Below, piece by piece: positions 38,340 to 50,214 of a DNA stretch of 64,000 nt. The translations under genes were made by a program, and so were the position numbers. The DNA is taken from NCBI RefSeq assembly GCF_030247185.1, contig NC_080572.1:214797435-214861434 (forward strand), written 5' to 3'. This DNA is from Malaya genurostris (lineage: Eukaryota; Arthropoda; Insecta; Diptera; Culicidae). Numbering within the stretch: the stretch's first letter is position 1; every line of letters begins with the position of its first letter. A model generated the notes under the pieces. The model was not told the origin of the DNA, searched no databases, and saw only the letters and a program-made list of their open reading frames with translations.

Positions 38340-39345
38340 CACTTATTGCCTTTCTCATAAAGAAAGTTTATACAATCACTTGAAAAATGGACCAGTGGAA
38401 ATTGACCCGAAGGGCTAAGTGTTCTATATAATTCGACACAGAGCAATGTATGTGTCAAATAATGTCAGTCATAAAAAAATCTCGTAACCCTATAGGTTGC
38501 TATTGAATTTCACACCGTCATTTAGAGCGACGAAGGGTAAAATTCTTCTAGATTTGGCTTAAAACTGATTCAATTTGTAGGCTATATTAGTTACTTACTA
38601 AACGAACCGACTTTCGTTATACTGGTTCCAAGTTCCTGGTTCCAGAAGTACCAGAAGTAGTAGTCAAAAAGTTTAAAACGAGACTCACTCAATTTTCACA
38701 GAGATGATTTGATCGATTTCCACAAACTGGCTGAAATAAAAGTTTCTAAAGTCTTATAGGTTGCTGTTTAATTTCATCCGGGTTCGATGTCCGGTTCCAG
38801 AACTATAGGGTAAAGTGTGTTTAATCATTGAGTGCGGCGATGCAAAATAAAGAAAAATTCTTATCAACTTGACGCAACTGTTTACAATTTGAAAAGGTGA
38901 TGTTAGTTTATACCCAAAGAAAGTTTCTTATTTTATTCAAGATGTAAAAAAAAATTTCTTCACAAAATCTTCTGGTGATATTTCTGAAAATATTAGTAAT
39001 ACAAGAAAGGCATCATTACACCACTAGGTGGATTAAAACAGGTTTTTTAGATTAGCATCACTCTTCTCATACAAATAGGCAACGCAAATGTCAAGCACTA
39101 GTTTGGAAAAATGATTCCGACTGTGTGACAAAAACACTGAGACATGTTTTGTGAACTACTCGAATCAATCTGAATCAATTGGTGTCAGAATTAGTATCCG
39201 AAATTATTTAATAAAAGTATGAAATATATTTTCATGAAACTGTTATGAAAGAGGAGAAAGGCATTATCACACCACTAAGTGGATTAAGAAAGGTTTTTTA
39301 GTTTGTCTTCGATTTCTGTCTATCCCAGAAAATGGATGGGATGGC
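38340..39345 (+). repeat. Family B units
   Basis: A unit starts at 38347 (GCCTTTCTCATAAAGAAAG) and ends at about 39045 (CCACTAGGTGGATTAAAACA). A shorter, degenerate unit runs to 39300 (ACACCACTAAGTGGATTAAG). The head-to-tail order matches 34999-36410. Confidence 0.75.
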
Positions 39346-41860
39346 AGCTTCCATTGGGAAGATTGAGTTTTGTTTTATACGTCGTAACCAAAATTTCATG
39401 CTTCCTCACCAGTTATGACTCTCTGTAGGAATTTTGAGTCATCAAGGACAGCTCCTGAGCAATGTTAATACGATGCAGTTGTTGGTGGAAATTAAGCAAT
39501 TTTGGTACGAATTTCAGTTGCATGACATAAACATGAAATCACCATTAGAGGAAAAGCATGAGATTTCCGAAATCGAAATTTTTTTCTGATGCCAAAAGTC
39601 TTAGAATTGTCGAGACTTAGTGTCATCTCAAAGATAATTATTTTTTTTTAAATCGACTTTTTGGCACTCAGAATAATTTTGAATGAGTGAAAATGTGAGT
39701 CAGACTTACACTGACATTGCATTGAACAGATGTTCTAACGCAGTAATTCCTAGAGCTTCTATTTATCGAACACGCGGAAAAACCGGTCTATCCGTGATCA
39801 TTTGCATTCCGATGGATTACAGAACAACAGCAAAATCCTGGGTTTACCTCTGAAGCAGGCTGATGTAATCTGTTAATTTTTTATTTCTTGCGTGAAATCA
39901 CCAATCAGACCTCGTCGTCGTTCCGTAACATCCGGGAAACATGACGAAATCAGTACGCAAAATGAAAGATGACACGAGGAAACTAGATTGAAAACGAAAA
40001 CGCTTACGCCACGCGTTATCAACAACTTATTATGATATAAACATTTGCCTTTTGTTTCCCAATATGCCTTCCACCAGAAACAATCCGATTGGAACGATCG
40101 ACAAAACCGTAGGGTGGTTGTTTCTCTGGCTCTACTAAGAGTAGATAAGATTTGTTGAAGTAACAACCAAATAAGAACTAGGTGTAATCAGTATGAAGAT
40201 TCCGGCACCATCAATGCATCCTCTTCAAACTGCAAGCCCAACAAATAAGCCATTTTTATGAAACGAATCCGCTGCCTGAAATAAATGTCGATTATGTGAT
40301 AGCGTTTTTTTTTTGTGCACAAGCAACAGCCTTGATCATGAATTTTTTTAAACTATATTATGAAACTACAACCGATGTAGGTCAACCTACATCTGAATCT
40401 GAGCAACCAAAATCACGTATCCGCTTCCCAGGTTTTATGACCGGCGATGGTTGCTCCGTTTCAATATCGGTGAATTAATGAGCATCTCAGACCACCACGC
40501 ATCACCAAACGACGGGCGTTTCTTCCTCGAGGTCGTTCAGCTACTCGAGGTGGTGTGGTGCAACTGACGATTTCGCAGTTTGGTGAATTGCACCGTCGCA
40601 GCACAGCAAACCAATTACAACTATGCGGGGTCTATGTTCAACTACCCGACAACTGAAACAATTTCAAGGTCACCGAAGCACCGAAATTCTCCCTGGGCCG
40701 CACCTCAGTCAGAACTGGAGAAATACTCTCGGCTCAATCGGCTAATATATCACTTTCACTAGGTGCGATAATTGTTCGTCGCATGCGACTCTGCATCTAC
40801 ATGTTAAATAACAGCAACCGAAAACTCACTCACTCTCGCGTCTTCCACAAAGCTAACCAAGAGTCGATGTTTGTTTAGATTATGCCAACCGCGTGGTCTC
40901 AACATCAACTGCAGCAACACACGTAGATCACCGACCGATCGTGTACGCATTTCTCGAGACACTGAACGATAAATTCGTTGCGCGAATTCGCGGTTTGTCT
41001 GCTTGGACTTGAAACGCTGCGTTTGCGTGAGCGCATTGGACTTTCTCCCAAAACATGAATCCGCTCGAACTGCACGCAGCTTGGGATGTTCATTATCAAC
41101 AACCAAACGTTAGAGAGTATTTCACCGGGGAAATTTTCCATAAATTCGGAAAATTTAGATAAAAATTTGTAAATGAACTATTCAACTAGTCGTTTGGAAC
41201 AATTCTCTAATGCTAAAAAATTAAACATAAAGCAAAAGAGCAAAACGAACATCACTAGAGTTGGCCTCGGTTGTCTTCCGAAAAAAATATTGCATTCAAA
41301 CCTCTTCGCTCGATGTGCGATGATGAACATTGTGAAGAGAGTACAGATCTGAAGAGGAACCAGTTATTACTCAATCCGGGAGAAACAATGCTTCAACATG
41401 ACCATAAATGCACGTTGCTACTGCAGTAGGATTCATTTTCAAGAGTTCATCGTTTAGTAGCCGTTTGGGTTTAGAGATTGCTTCGCTTTTAGGACGGATT
41501 GAGGACTGGTTGAGCTGGAAATTTCCAAACAACATTTTCAGGTCAATTAGTTTAATCGACCCAAAAAACTTTAACAGTTTCATAATCAAACCTAAAAACC
41601 TCCTTTGAATATTATGCGTTTGCATAAGCATCACGGTCCATGACGATCATCATAGACATCTATTTGTGGTTATCTCTAAAATTAAACTGAAAAAGGCGGG
41701 TGGGTAATCTCAGCATGTGCACAAAACGGTACACATGAGGTTCCAAACCCCTAAATGACTACAATCTGTTGGCGGCCAGTATGCCTTCAATTTTTTTTAC
41801 TCTTTCGGCACGTCAGGATAGACATGGCACTTCGGTGTCAATAAGTGATTTGTAAGTAGC
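39346..41860. other. Stretch without supported gene
   Basis: 39555-39690 is a partial copy of the 35.65-36.0-kb foldback. 40480-41110 is GC-richer than its surroundings with several overlapping open frames on both strands (an Arg-rich 100-codon frame on the minus strand, 40804-41106), but nothing recognisable and no splice context I trust. Confidence 0.35.
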
Positions 41861-41864
41861 AAAT

Positions 41865-42766
41865 ACTTTACGTCTGCTTAGCGGTTTATGTTGAACCGTT
41901 AGGTGGCGTTAGCAGTTCAACATAAACTGTTGACGCACTGATGAGCTGAATGCGAAACGTAAAAATAAAAAGAAGGAGGTTTCAGTTCGGGATGTGGCCA
42001 AAAAAGTGGGCACTTCGAAGTCAAATGTTCTTCGTGCTAAAGAACGTTTGAATCTTCGAACCTATAAGAAGCAGAAACAACCAAAACGTTGCTGGAAATT
42101 TGAACTGCATAATCATGGACGACGAAACCTACGTGAAACTCGATTACAAATCCTTGCCGGGACAACAATATTATACGGTGCGAGAAGGGCAAGTGTTAAA
42201 TCAGTCCGAGACATCGATTGAAGTCGAAAAATTTGGTAAGAAAGCTATGGTCTGGCAAGCAACTTGTAGCTGCGGTAAGATTTCGAAACCCTTCATCACC
42301 ACTGCTTCAATGAACAGCGAAATATACATCAAGGAATGTTTACAAAAACGACTTTTACGCATGATTCGAAGCCACAAGGATCCTGTTGTCTTCTGGCAAG
42401 ATCTTGCTTCTTGCCACTACTCGAAATCAACGGTAGAATGGTATACTACCAAAAATGTCACTTTCGTCCCAAAAGACATGAATCCACCAAATTGCCCACA
42501 ACTTCGACCAATTGAGGAATTTTGGGCATTAACGAAGGCACATCTTAGGATACATGTCTCGGCAGCCGAACCCATTCAACAGTTCGAAAAAGATTGGAAA
42601 AAAGTGTCAAAACTTGTCGCCAAGAAGTCTGTACGGAATTTAATGAGGAACGTTCGCAAGAAGGTGCGCCAGCTAGTCTACAATGGCTAAATAGCAAATG
42701 TTGAGAATAATATTCTGTTGTTATAGTCTAATATTATCAGTATATCGAATAAAATTTGAATATCTA
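41865..42766 (+). mobile_element. ITmD37E transposon, transposase with internal deletion
   Basis: The 41868-41935 end contains TTTACGTCTGCTTAGCGG and an inverted pair (GGTTTATGTTGAAC / GTTCAACATAAACTG); related sequence occurs at 50.2-50.5 kb. The transposase starts in frame 3: VSVRDVAKKVGTSKSNVLRA, KERLNLRTYKKQKQPKR. About 20-25 residues are then missing, and reading continues in frame 1 from LNCIIMDDETYVKLDYKSLP to RNVRKKVRQLVYNG and a stop at 42688. Catalytic residues are Asp in MDDE, Asp at 42400-42402 (FWQDLASCHYSK) and Glu at 42514-42516 (LRPIEEFW), with 37 residues between the last two. ITmD37E elements were first described in mosquitoes. Confidence 0.9.
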
Positions 42767-42767
42767 A

Positions 42768-43875
42768 CAGCAAAGACCCCCCACCCCTCCTATGTCACAT
42801 GTCACGAATTCAAAATAAATAAAATTCATCGCAATACATTCTCAATATGTATGACAAACTATACAAATATGAGGGAAAAATCGATTTATTACATGCTGTC
42901 ATTAGATTGAAAAATATCCCTAAAACTACAAAATCATCGGAATTATTTTATTAATATCAATTATATAAATTAACAAAAGTATTTGGTTGGAATTGATGAA
43001 GCATTTAAATCATCTGTTTTATTCCTCCTAGGGGTACACAGATATATTATTGTTTTAGGTGAAGAATAATATTTCCTTAGTGTAGCATACAGGGCTAAGA
43101 AAATAAAGACCAAAACCTCATCAAAACGAGATCACTGCCGGAGAATCTCTTCACTATCAGTTGATCAGCGAAATTTAAATCACATCGATCAATATAGGTA
43201 CTGATATTCCGTCACACAATGGGTAGTGATTTTGAGCTAAAATGATTCTTGATTTATGTAAGATCAATCATTGGATGATTCGATAAGCTTTGATGTTGGT
43301 GAAGGAAAATCACAAATGATCAAAATAAGACATGACATGATCTACGTCTGAAATCGTTGATCTCCCGCCCTTTTTCAAATGGAGTACAATTGAATAAACT
43401 GCATCAGAATCATAGAGGAGAAATTCTTATGATATACTATTATCAATGCTAGAAAATCAAATTACTGAAAAAATTGTCAGTGCATAACTTAAGTTAAACC
43501 GTTTGAAGGCATCTTTTTCTTTTTTACTCATATTAGGCAAAATTTGTTAATTTCGCTAATTTACTCGCTCCTCCGTGCACTTTTGCTAATCACAACAGAA
43601 ATGATTTCCTGCATCACTCATTTCCGAATTTACAAGAAGAAGCTTTTACATCAACAAATACACGTTTTCCTATAGAATGTAAACGTTTATTGTGGAGATT
43701 TTTTCAGGAAATAGGGCAAAGCAGTAATATAATTAGGTATTTCAAAAATGCGCTCATTGAAAATATTGGACATCACATTCCAAAAACCTCCCCCCCTCCC
43801 CCCTGTCACAAATGGTCATGTTTTATGAAACACCCCCCTCCCCCTTGCGGCGTGACGTCTTTTATGGACAGCCTC
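42768..43875 (-). mobile_element. 1.17-kb TTA element, copy 2 (one end missing)
   Basis: This is the inverted relative of 3902-5068. The intact end is GGACAGCCTC at 43866-43875 followed by TTA. The other end stops at about 42768 within the C-run and lacks the last ~80 bp, right where the ITmD37E element ends. The interiors are colinear and highly similar, so both are from one family of non-autonomous elements. Confidence 0.85.
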
Positions 43876-44380
43876 TTAGGTCATCTCTAAAGAAAGTATA
43901 ATAGAAATCGGTTCTAGAAAAGATACTTTGAAGCAAGTTAAGAAATTATTTTACGTGTTTTACTTCGCCGCTTTTAGTGACGGTATGATTATTTGAAAGA
44001 TCTTCAACCTGCAATTCCGAAACCAGATGTCGGATTCGGATGAAATTGAGAAACTCAATATGGGACCGTGCATTTGGACTTATCGGTCAAGCCATCGCTG
44101 AGAAAAATGAGTGAGATCCATTTCTTAATATATGATCACTATTTTCGGTGCTTCCGGAATCGGAAACCGGGAATCAGGAAAGCCGGAATCGGATTGTTTG
44201 GTTGTCTATTGATAATGGCTACCGATTGAAATAGTTTCGAGGCCAGTTAAGATTTTTTTACGTGTTTTGTTTCGACGCTTTAAGTGACGGTATCAAATTT
44301 TAAACACACTTTACCCTATAATTCCGGAACCGAAAATCGGATCCGGATGAAACTTGGAAGTTTTGTATAGAATCACGAGA
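43876..44380. repeat. Family B fragment
   Basis: Phrases CGGAATCGGAAACCGGGAAT, TTTTACGTGTTTTGTTTCGACGC and TATAATTCCGGAACCGAAAATC in family B order. Confidence 0.6.
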
Positions 44381-44926
44381 TCACGCTTTGTTTTCATCTC
44401 ATTTGGTTTCGCAAAGTTGCCAGGTTTTCTCATAATGTTACAAAAAAAAACTAATTCGGCTTCGAATGTTACCAGAAAGAGCGTGTTTAATACTAATTGA
44501 ATGACCATTGTGGCAAATCTAGTAACACTGGTTTCTTTCCGCTATATGTCAACATAACGCTGTTATATATCGTGTGTTGTCTTATAGTTGGCATTAGGCC
44601 ATTTTTAATAAAAATTCGGACATTTTGAGCCAGAGAGTGTAATACTGCAATGTTTTGTTTTGATTGCTGTCGCTATTACTAATTAATAGAATGAATAAAG
44701 GACCAACGATAGGATGAAAAAAAATCCTTTGAGATGGAATTAGGAGCAGAGTAGTGAACATATCAGAAGTGTTTTTAGCTAATTTTTTTAACATTATTTT
44801 AATTTACAAGGAATGTGAATCAATTGTTCATGTGAAGCAAGGTGAACTATGCAGAAATATGAAAAAACCATAGTGATTTTAGTGGCTAAATCAGGTTTTT
44901 ATGGTAACTTCCTTACAAATGAGATG
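44381..44926 (+). repeat. Family C element, copy 1 (ends missing)
   Basis: Colinear with 57400-58770: CTTTGTTTTCATCTCATTTG, CCATTGTGGCAAATCTAGTA, TAGTTGGCATTAGGCC and GGTCCTTT.. / ..GAGCAGAGTAGTGAACAT blocks occur in the same order. It lacks both terminal repeats present in copy 2 and lacks the insertion that copy 2 carries at the ACGCTGT position (44552). Confidence 0.8.
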
Positions 44927-45071
44927 ATTTTACCTTCTACTTGAGGGGATCGAACACTAATTTCGAGTCCCCAAGTATGGTCGTGTCTTTACCAAGAACT
45001 ACACTCGTTACACGACCATACTTGGGGACTCGAATTTAGTGTGTGTGACCCCCTCAAGTAGAAGGTAAAAT
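44927..45071. mobile_element. Foldback element, ~60-bp arms
   Basis: ATTTTACCTTCTACTTGAGG at the left pairs with the complement at 45052-45071; the inner arm ends GGTCGTGT / ACACGACC. A 22-base spacer separates the arms. It sits at the right end of family C copy 1. Confidence 0.9.
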
Positions 45072-45294
45072 AGAATTCATTTCTTTCTTCTGATCAAGCT
45101 TATATGAGCCTACCTAGGCTAGCTTTTCCGTTCTAAATTTATAACTGATTCAATCTAGAATACCTATCCGTCTTTTCATTTCCTATTTTTCGTCTCTCTC
45201 AGTTGATGCTTGCCGGAAAGAACCAATCAAAAATCGATATAGTAGACATTATGCGTCAATTAAAACCAAATAACATATACTGAGGTCTTTTGTC

Positions 45295-45840
45295 ATGAAT
45301 ACGACTCACTTTATTATGGAGCGCCTTTTCAAAATTTACCCTCTGAGAGAGTAATACGTTTTTGATCGTGAATATCTCTTGTTGTATCTAAGATTTGACA
45401 TAAAAAAATTTTGATCTTGGAAATCTAAAGAAAAAGTCCCAAAATCAATTTAAAAAAAAGTTCTTGAGATTGCACCAGATATGAACGTTCCACGCATTTC
45501 TTACACATTTGGCATCAAAGAAAGAATCTTTAATTTTGCGGTTTTTTCTACACGGATTACCGAAGATACGCGGTCTCTAATATCAAGCCATGAATTTTCA
45601 ATTACATATGATTGGAACTTGTCCTATTTTATCAAGTGAAAATCTAAGACGCTATGCTGGCTTACTTGCTTTTCCTTACAAAGACGATGGTTTTGAAGGA
45701 GTAAGCGATCTATCAGCAGAAAAGCATCGCTCTGTTTGGTCAATTGATGCAAAAGCGAAGCTGTAGGGAAATAGGCGATTTTATAAATATAAGCGAAATT
45801 CTCAAGGGAAGTTTCTCTTCTATAAAAATCGTACATGAAA
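45295..45840 (+). repeat. Families E and A, joined (copy 1)
   Basis: Starts ATGAATACGACTCACTTTAT with GCGCCTTTTCAAAATTTACC, a phrase also at 5130 and 54265. From 45680 it has the family A core: TTTTGAAGGAGTAAGCGATC, AAGCATCGCTCTGTTTGGTC and TATAAATATAAGCG. Confidence 0.75.
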
Positions 45841-47755
45841 TCGTTTCGTAGAATGCCATAATTAACTAATTTTACTATTCTGATAATAAAAGTAATAAAT
45901 TAAATTACGATGTAATAAACCAAATTCTTCTTTAATTTAATTCTAAGAATCATACGGAAAAATATTTCCCATGAAATTATAGGAAACTTATGCACCCTGT
46001 TATGTTTTTCTGGTGATGTTCTCTAAATTTATTTGAAAAATTGCTTTCATTTGGACATCGATCGTCGGGAGCAGCAATGAGAGCAGACCTTTTGCGTGGT
46101 ACAAAACCTCAAACGCTCAGGTCGTGCTTTCATTTGGACTTCGAAACTAGTTCACAAACTAAATTGCAATTGAATTCTGAGCCTGTTCCAAGTTCCGAAT
46201 TAAGTTCTTGAACCTACGTCCAGTCCCTAATTCCTGAATTCTTCGAGTCGGATCTTTTTAGAAGCATTAACACATTCCCAAAGAACTATGCGAAATTTTA
46301 CTTTACTGTACTATATACGGTCCTTTTTTCAACCAGTTGGAGTTCATAGTTGTTGTAGGCAATTTGTATTAATTTGCATTAACTAATTGATATTCGAAAG
46401 TAAGAAGAAAGCGTTTTAGTTATATTCGTATTCACGATACCCAGTTATGTCTGTGACATTACACACCCGTACTTTTTTATTGTAATTTTGAGCAACAAAG
46501 TGGAAAAAGTTAGAGAGCATATAATGGAAGAATCCGAACACCCTTCGAATGCTCGAACATTAAATCAGTTTAATCGTCCATTAGAGCTTACCAAACTATT
46601 TGGTAGTTTTAAGTTAATTTTTTGCAAATAACTCGTCGTTTTACAAACCATAATAGTTCCGTATACAATTAAAGAGCCGCAGCTTTACATCAGAAAGATG
46701 CTCAGATTGAGAAACTATTAGTAATCTACATATACGAATTATATTTGACCCACACAATTCTTAGATAAAAAAAAATTCAAATAATCAAGGTTTTCAACGA
46801 GTACAGTGGGTTGAACAACCGTGGCTCCAACCAAAACGACGGTGCAATAATTTCTAAAACAACTTTCGTTTTCATAAAACTACATTTAATTTATTATATT
46901 TCATGAAAGCGCAAAACGACATAAAACATACTCAACCATGCTTAACCATTCTAAATTCATAGGCGCACTTATTCCTCGCTAGTCACTAAACCAATTGAAA
47001 ATGCGCGAAGCTCATCAGAAATGAACATTCACTTTGTATAGCAGTTCCGTGCTTGACGTCGTTAAGTGGCGCTATTCGCACCATTCGTTCCTATAGCAAC
47101 ATGTGGAAACAAGGCTCAGCACGCTGTCATCACCGCTGTAGCTGTCACGATTAGGATTTACTGCAAATCGATTTCCCCGCGGGTGGAACCTGAAAGACGA
47201 TTAGGCGTATCTTAAACATGAATTATATGTTATGTGGCATAACGTTAAGGAACCTGATTAATAATAAAACTACTAATTTAAAGGAATTTGATCCAATTCT
47301 TCGTATAATCAGAAAACAAGTATTTTCCATTTCCTAGCGCCCGGTTTGGTACTCTTTCAAAATAAAACAGAAAGCTCTATACTCTTCAATGTTCATAATA
47401 ATGTTTTTATAGCTCCCGTTTCGCATTTACTATAAACATCAAATCACCAAACTATTCATAATACACTATAAGCATGTATTAACCTCAAAAGCAAAGGCGC
47501 TTACTAAGCGCCATCTACCGATCGATAGCGCATTTGTGTTGAGTACAATTCCTTGCAAGCAAGTTTCAAGCATACTTGCGTGAAGCACCCCACCTCTTAA
47601 TCAACCTACCAGATTTTTTCAAACAAAAAACGAAACTAAAGTGTGAATTCCCATACCAGGCGATTCATTAAATTATTAACGTCTGGTAAACGTATTCACA
47701 TCACAGTTAATCACAGATAATTTTTTATGTGGAACACATCTTTGTGCAAATTAGG
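45841..47755. other. Stretch without recognisable gene
   Basis: No coding signal. TGCTTTCATTTGGAC occurs twice (46041, 46120), flanking about 70 bp that looks like an old short insertion. The segment at 46428-46485 shares ACATTACACACCCGTACTTT with 56150. Confidence 0.4.
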
Positions 47756-48420
47756 GTGTAATTCAAGGGTAAATAAAAGTAGAAATGTGATCAGCTTTGG
47801 AACACTTACAGCTGAGTCAATTTATTTTCAATCAGTAATATTATTCCACCAATTGATTGGAAATTTTTCTACGTATAAATTTGAATGTTCATAGCCATGT
47901 ATTTTCTATTACATATCACTGAAATGTTGATTATTAGCTAGCAGTGCCCTATTTTGTCTGTAGACGACGGTTTTGAAGGAGTAATCGATATATCAATGGG
48001 AAAGCATCGCTTTGATTGGTCAATCGATGCAAACGTGAAGCTGTTGGAAACACGCGAATCTCATAATTTAAGCGAAATTATAGCTAACGTTTCAGTCCTA
48101 TGTGTGGCATGCCGAAGGTATAGGTTGTTGCTAGACAGAAAGCGCTATAAAACGATTTGAAGCTTTAATTGGTATGCTCTGATCTTGTGTCATGCGAGTT
48201 CGGATGAAATTCCATGTTATGTCGATTTCGCCTGCGAAATTTACAACCACCCCAGGGTAAATTTTTGAGTGCTTAAGATTAATTTTTTAATTTATATAAG
48301 ATGAACTCGATTAATGATGAGAATAAATTTATCGCATCAACCGAAATCGCTGAATGGTAGTAAAGGTACAGAAACGCTATAAAAATAACTGCATGCATAC
48401 AAAACTTGAACACAAACTTG
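47756..48420 (+). repeat. Family A element, copy 2
   Basis: Colinear with 63300-64000 over its whole length: GTAGAAATGTG, GCAGTG.CCTATTTTGTCTG, TTTTGAAGGAGTAA, AAGCATCGCT, GATTGGTCAAT, TTTAATTGGTATGCTCTGAT and TTGGCGAAGAGAAGCT. The open frame at 47954 is conserved only in part between copies and is probably not a gene. Confidence 0.85.
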
Positions 48421-48859
48421 GCGAAGAGAAGCTTAAATATCGAAATCCTTATTGCAAGCTTGTACAAAGATATAATTGCATACATTTGGGATATTGGTGT
48501 AATTTCGTCGGTTATAAAACAAATACAAATCGAGACAAACAATGTTCGGTGTTGGTTCCTAATCACGATCAATCTAAGCAGACTCTCGACTGATTGAACT
48601 GCTTGATTGTAGATCATTAAAAATTTTGGTTGCCTTGTTCCACATCAATGGCACGAACAATCCCATGGGGCTGATCCTTGTAGTTTTTTCGGTCGTAAAC
48701 TAGCATAGCTTACAAATCAAAATAACTTTAAGCACAAATTAGAAGCTGGTGTGTTAATGTCTTTCTCTTGTCATTCAAACAGTCTCATTATAACATTTTT
48801 ATGGCTTATTTTTTACACAAATTTAGATAGATCTAATGTTTTCCCGCGAATTATACAGC

Positions 48860-49420
48860 TCATTGTGTTTGGTTTGAAATTTATTTTGGAGTGTTCAATT
48901 CGGAAATTGTCTAAGAATGTAGGTGCGATATCTCTATTTTTGCTTTTGATAATTTTATTTCTGTTTTTCAGTTATGTGAAATTATAAACGCTCCGGAACG
49001 GCTTTGATGACATAACGAGGACTCCTAAAACGGTAGATCTCTATCGCATGTATTTCTCTTCCTTCGAATTGAAAGGGTAACAAATCTTTAGGGAATCTTT
49101 AAAAATCTGTAGTTTTCGGCAACAATCTGAGGTTTGTAAAAATCGGTATTGTGTAAAACCTTGTTGAAAAAATCTGCAGTTTTGCGGAAAAAAATTTGTG
49201 AATGTGACAACCCTGCTCTTCGCACCGGAAGCTCACAGTCAGAGATGCCATTTCTGTATTTAGTATGCTTTTATTTCGAGATGTTTTATTCAGACAATGC
49301 CCAGGAATGTAGGCAAGAAATTTCTATTTTTGCCTTTGATAATTATTTCTGTTTTCAGTTTTATGGATTTTGTAATGAATTCATTCACACTCCGGAACGG
49401 CGTTGGGGACTATAATAACT
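48860..49420. repeat. Duplicated ~130-bp segment encoding a hydrophobic leader
   Basis: 48905-49020 and 49300-49420 are related: AATGTAGG, TCTATTTTTGC(T/C)TTTGATAATT, TTCTGTTTT(T)CAGTT and CTCCGGAACGGC occur in the same order. Both encode a leader-like hydrophobic run (NVG..LFL.L.I..FSF/FSY). Only the second copy is followed by the repeat-rich coding relic. Confidence 0.7.
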
Positions 49421-49945
49421 ACCTTAATCGAAGCCGCGGACGCGGCTATGCCACTATAAGTGGCTATGACCGTGGACGTAGATACGACCGTGGACGAGGG
49501 TTCAAATGTGGCAGAAGAATCAAACGTAGTCGTTGGATTGAATGAGGCCGAGGGATCGAACGTGAAATCATGTCAAGAGATTGAATGCGCCCAAGAAGCC
49601 GAATGTAGAAAAGAAACGGAACTAGAACAAGAAACTGAACGTGGCCATGAAACCGAAAGTGACCAGAAAACCGAACGTGGAAAAGAAACGGAACGAAGAC
49701 AAGAAACTGAACAACAGAATTTGGCCAAGAAAACGAACATAGACAAAAAACCAAGTCGTAGTAAGTTCTTAATTCAACATGATACAGCGCATCGACAGCC
49801 ATATACTGATGTCACTGTTGGATATTTGTATAGAATCCCATATACATATCCGTTTATGGGACCTCATGTAAGCACATTTCCATACGTGACACTATACCAA
49901 ACATCTTATACATTTCAAGCGGCTGCAAATGAATCAAAACACTAA
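49297..49945 (+). pseudogene. Leader-bearing, hexapeptide-repeat protein, frame-broken
   Basis: Reading opens at 49297 with MPRNVGKKFLFLPLIIISVF, a positively charged start then a hydrophobic run like a signal peptide or anchor. Then come Arg/Gly hexapeptides (DRGRRY, DRGRGF, KCGRRI) until TGA at 49543-49545. The 18-bp periodicity continues past the stop, a 7-bp irregularity at 576-600 shifts the frame, and the downstream units read in the +2 frame as acidic hexapeptides (ELEQET, ERGHET, ESDQKT, ERGKET, ERRQET). The C-terminal part (to TAA at 49943-49945) is Tyr/Pro-rich: YLYRIPYTYPFMGP. Alternatively two short overlapping genes exist. I know no family for it. Confidence 0.4.
49468..49726 (+). 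repeat. 18-bp imperfect tandem array
   Basis: Fourteen units, most starting GA(A/C)CGTGGA..., at 49468, 49486, 49504, 49522, 49540, 49558, an irregular 25-bp unit at 49576, then 49601 onward every 18 bp. Late units share AGAAACGGAAC-type ends. Confidence 0.85.
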
Positions 49946-50214
49946 ATGACAGAAATTGGTACTTGAAAACGAGAATTGAAAAGGAAGTTATTTTTTATTT
50001 TAAGTATCACATACATTTTAAATAAAAGATTCTATTGTTATTGATGTAATATGGTCTCTAAGGTTTTATAAATTCGTTCGTCCTAATTAACGTTTTATAT
50101 AAATGAGTGTATGTTTGTATATATGTGCCAACATAACTCCAGAGAAGGGATAGTGTAGTATGAAAGTGTGGTAATATATCGGTAAAGGTAATTAATACTT
50201 TTTGATTAGCACAG

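Noticed and set aside
40804..41106. Arg-rich 100-codon minus-strand frame
   Set aside because: Several overlapping frames are open in this GC-richer patch on both strands, so openness alone is not evidence.
47954..48160. 68-codon frame in family A as a real gene
   Set aside because: The peptide is only partly preserved between the three copies (a stop appears in copy 3 after VLRVAC), and the conserved features fit promoter DNA better.
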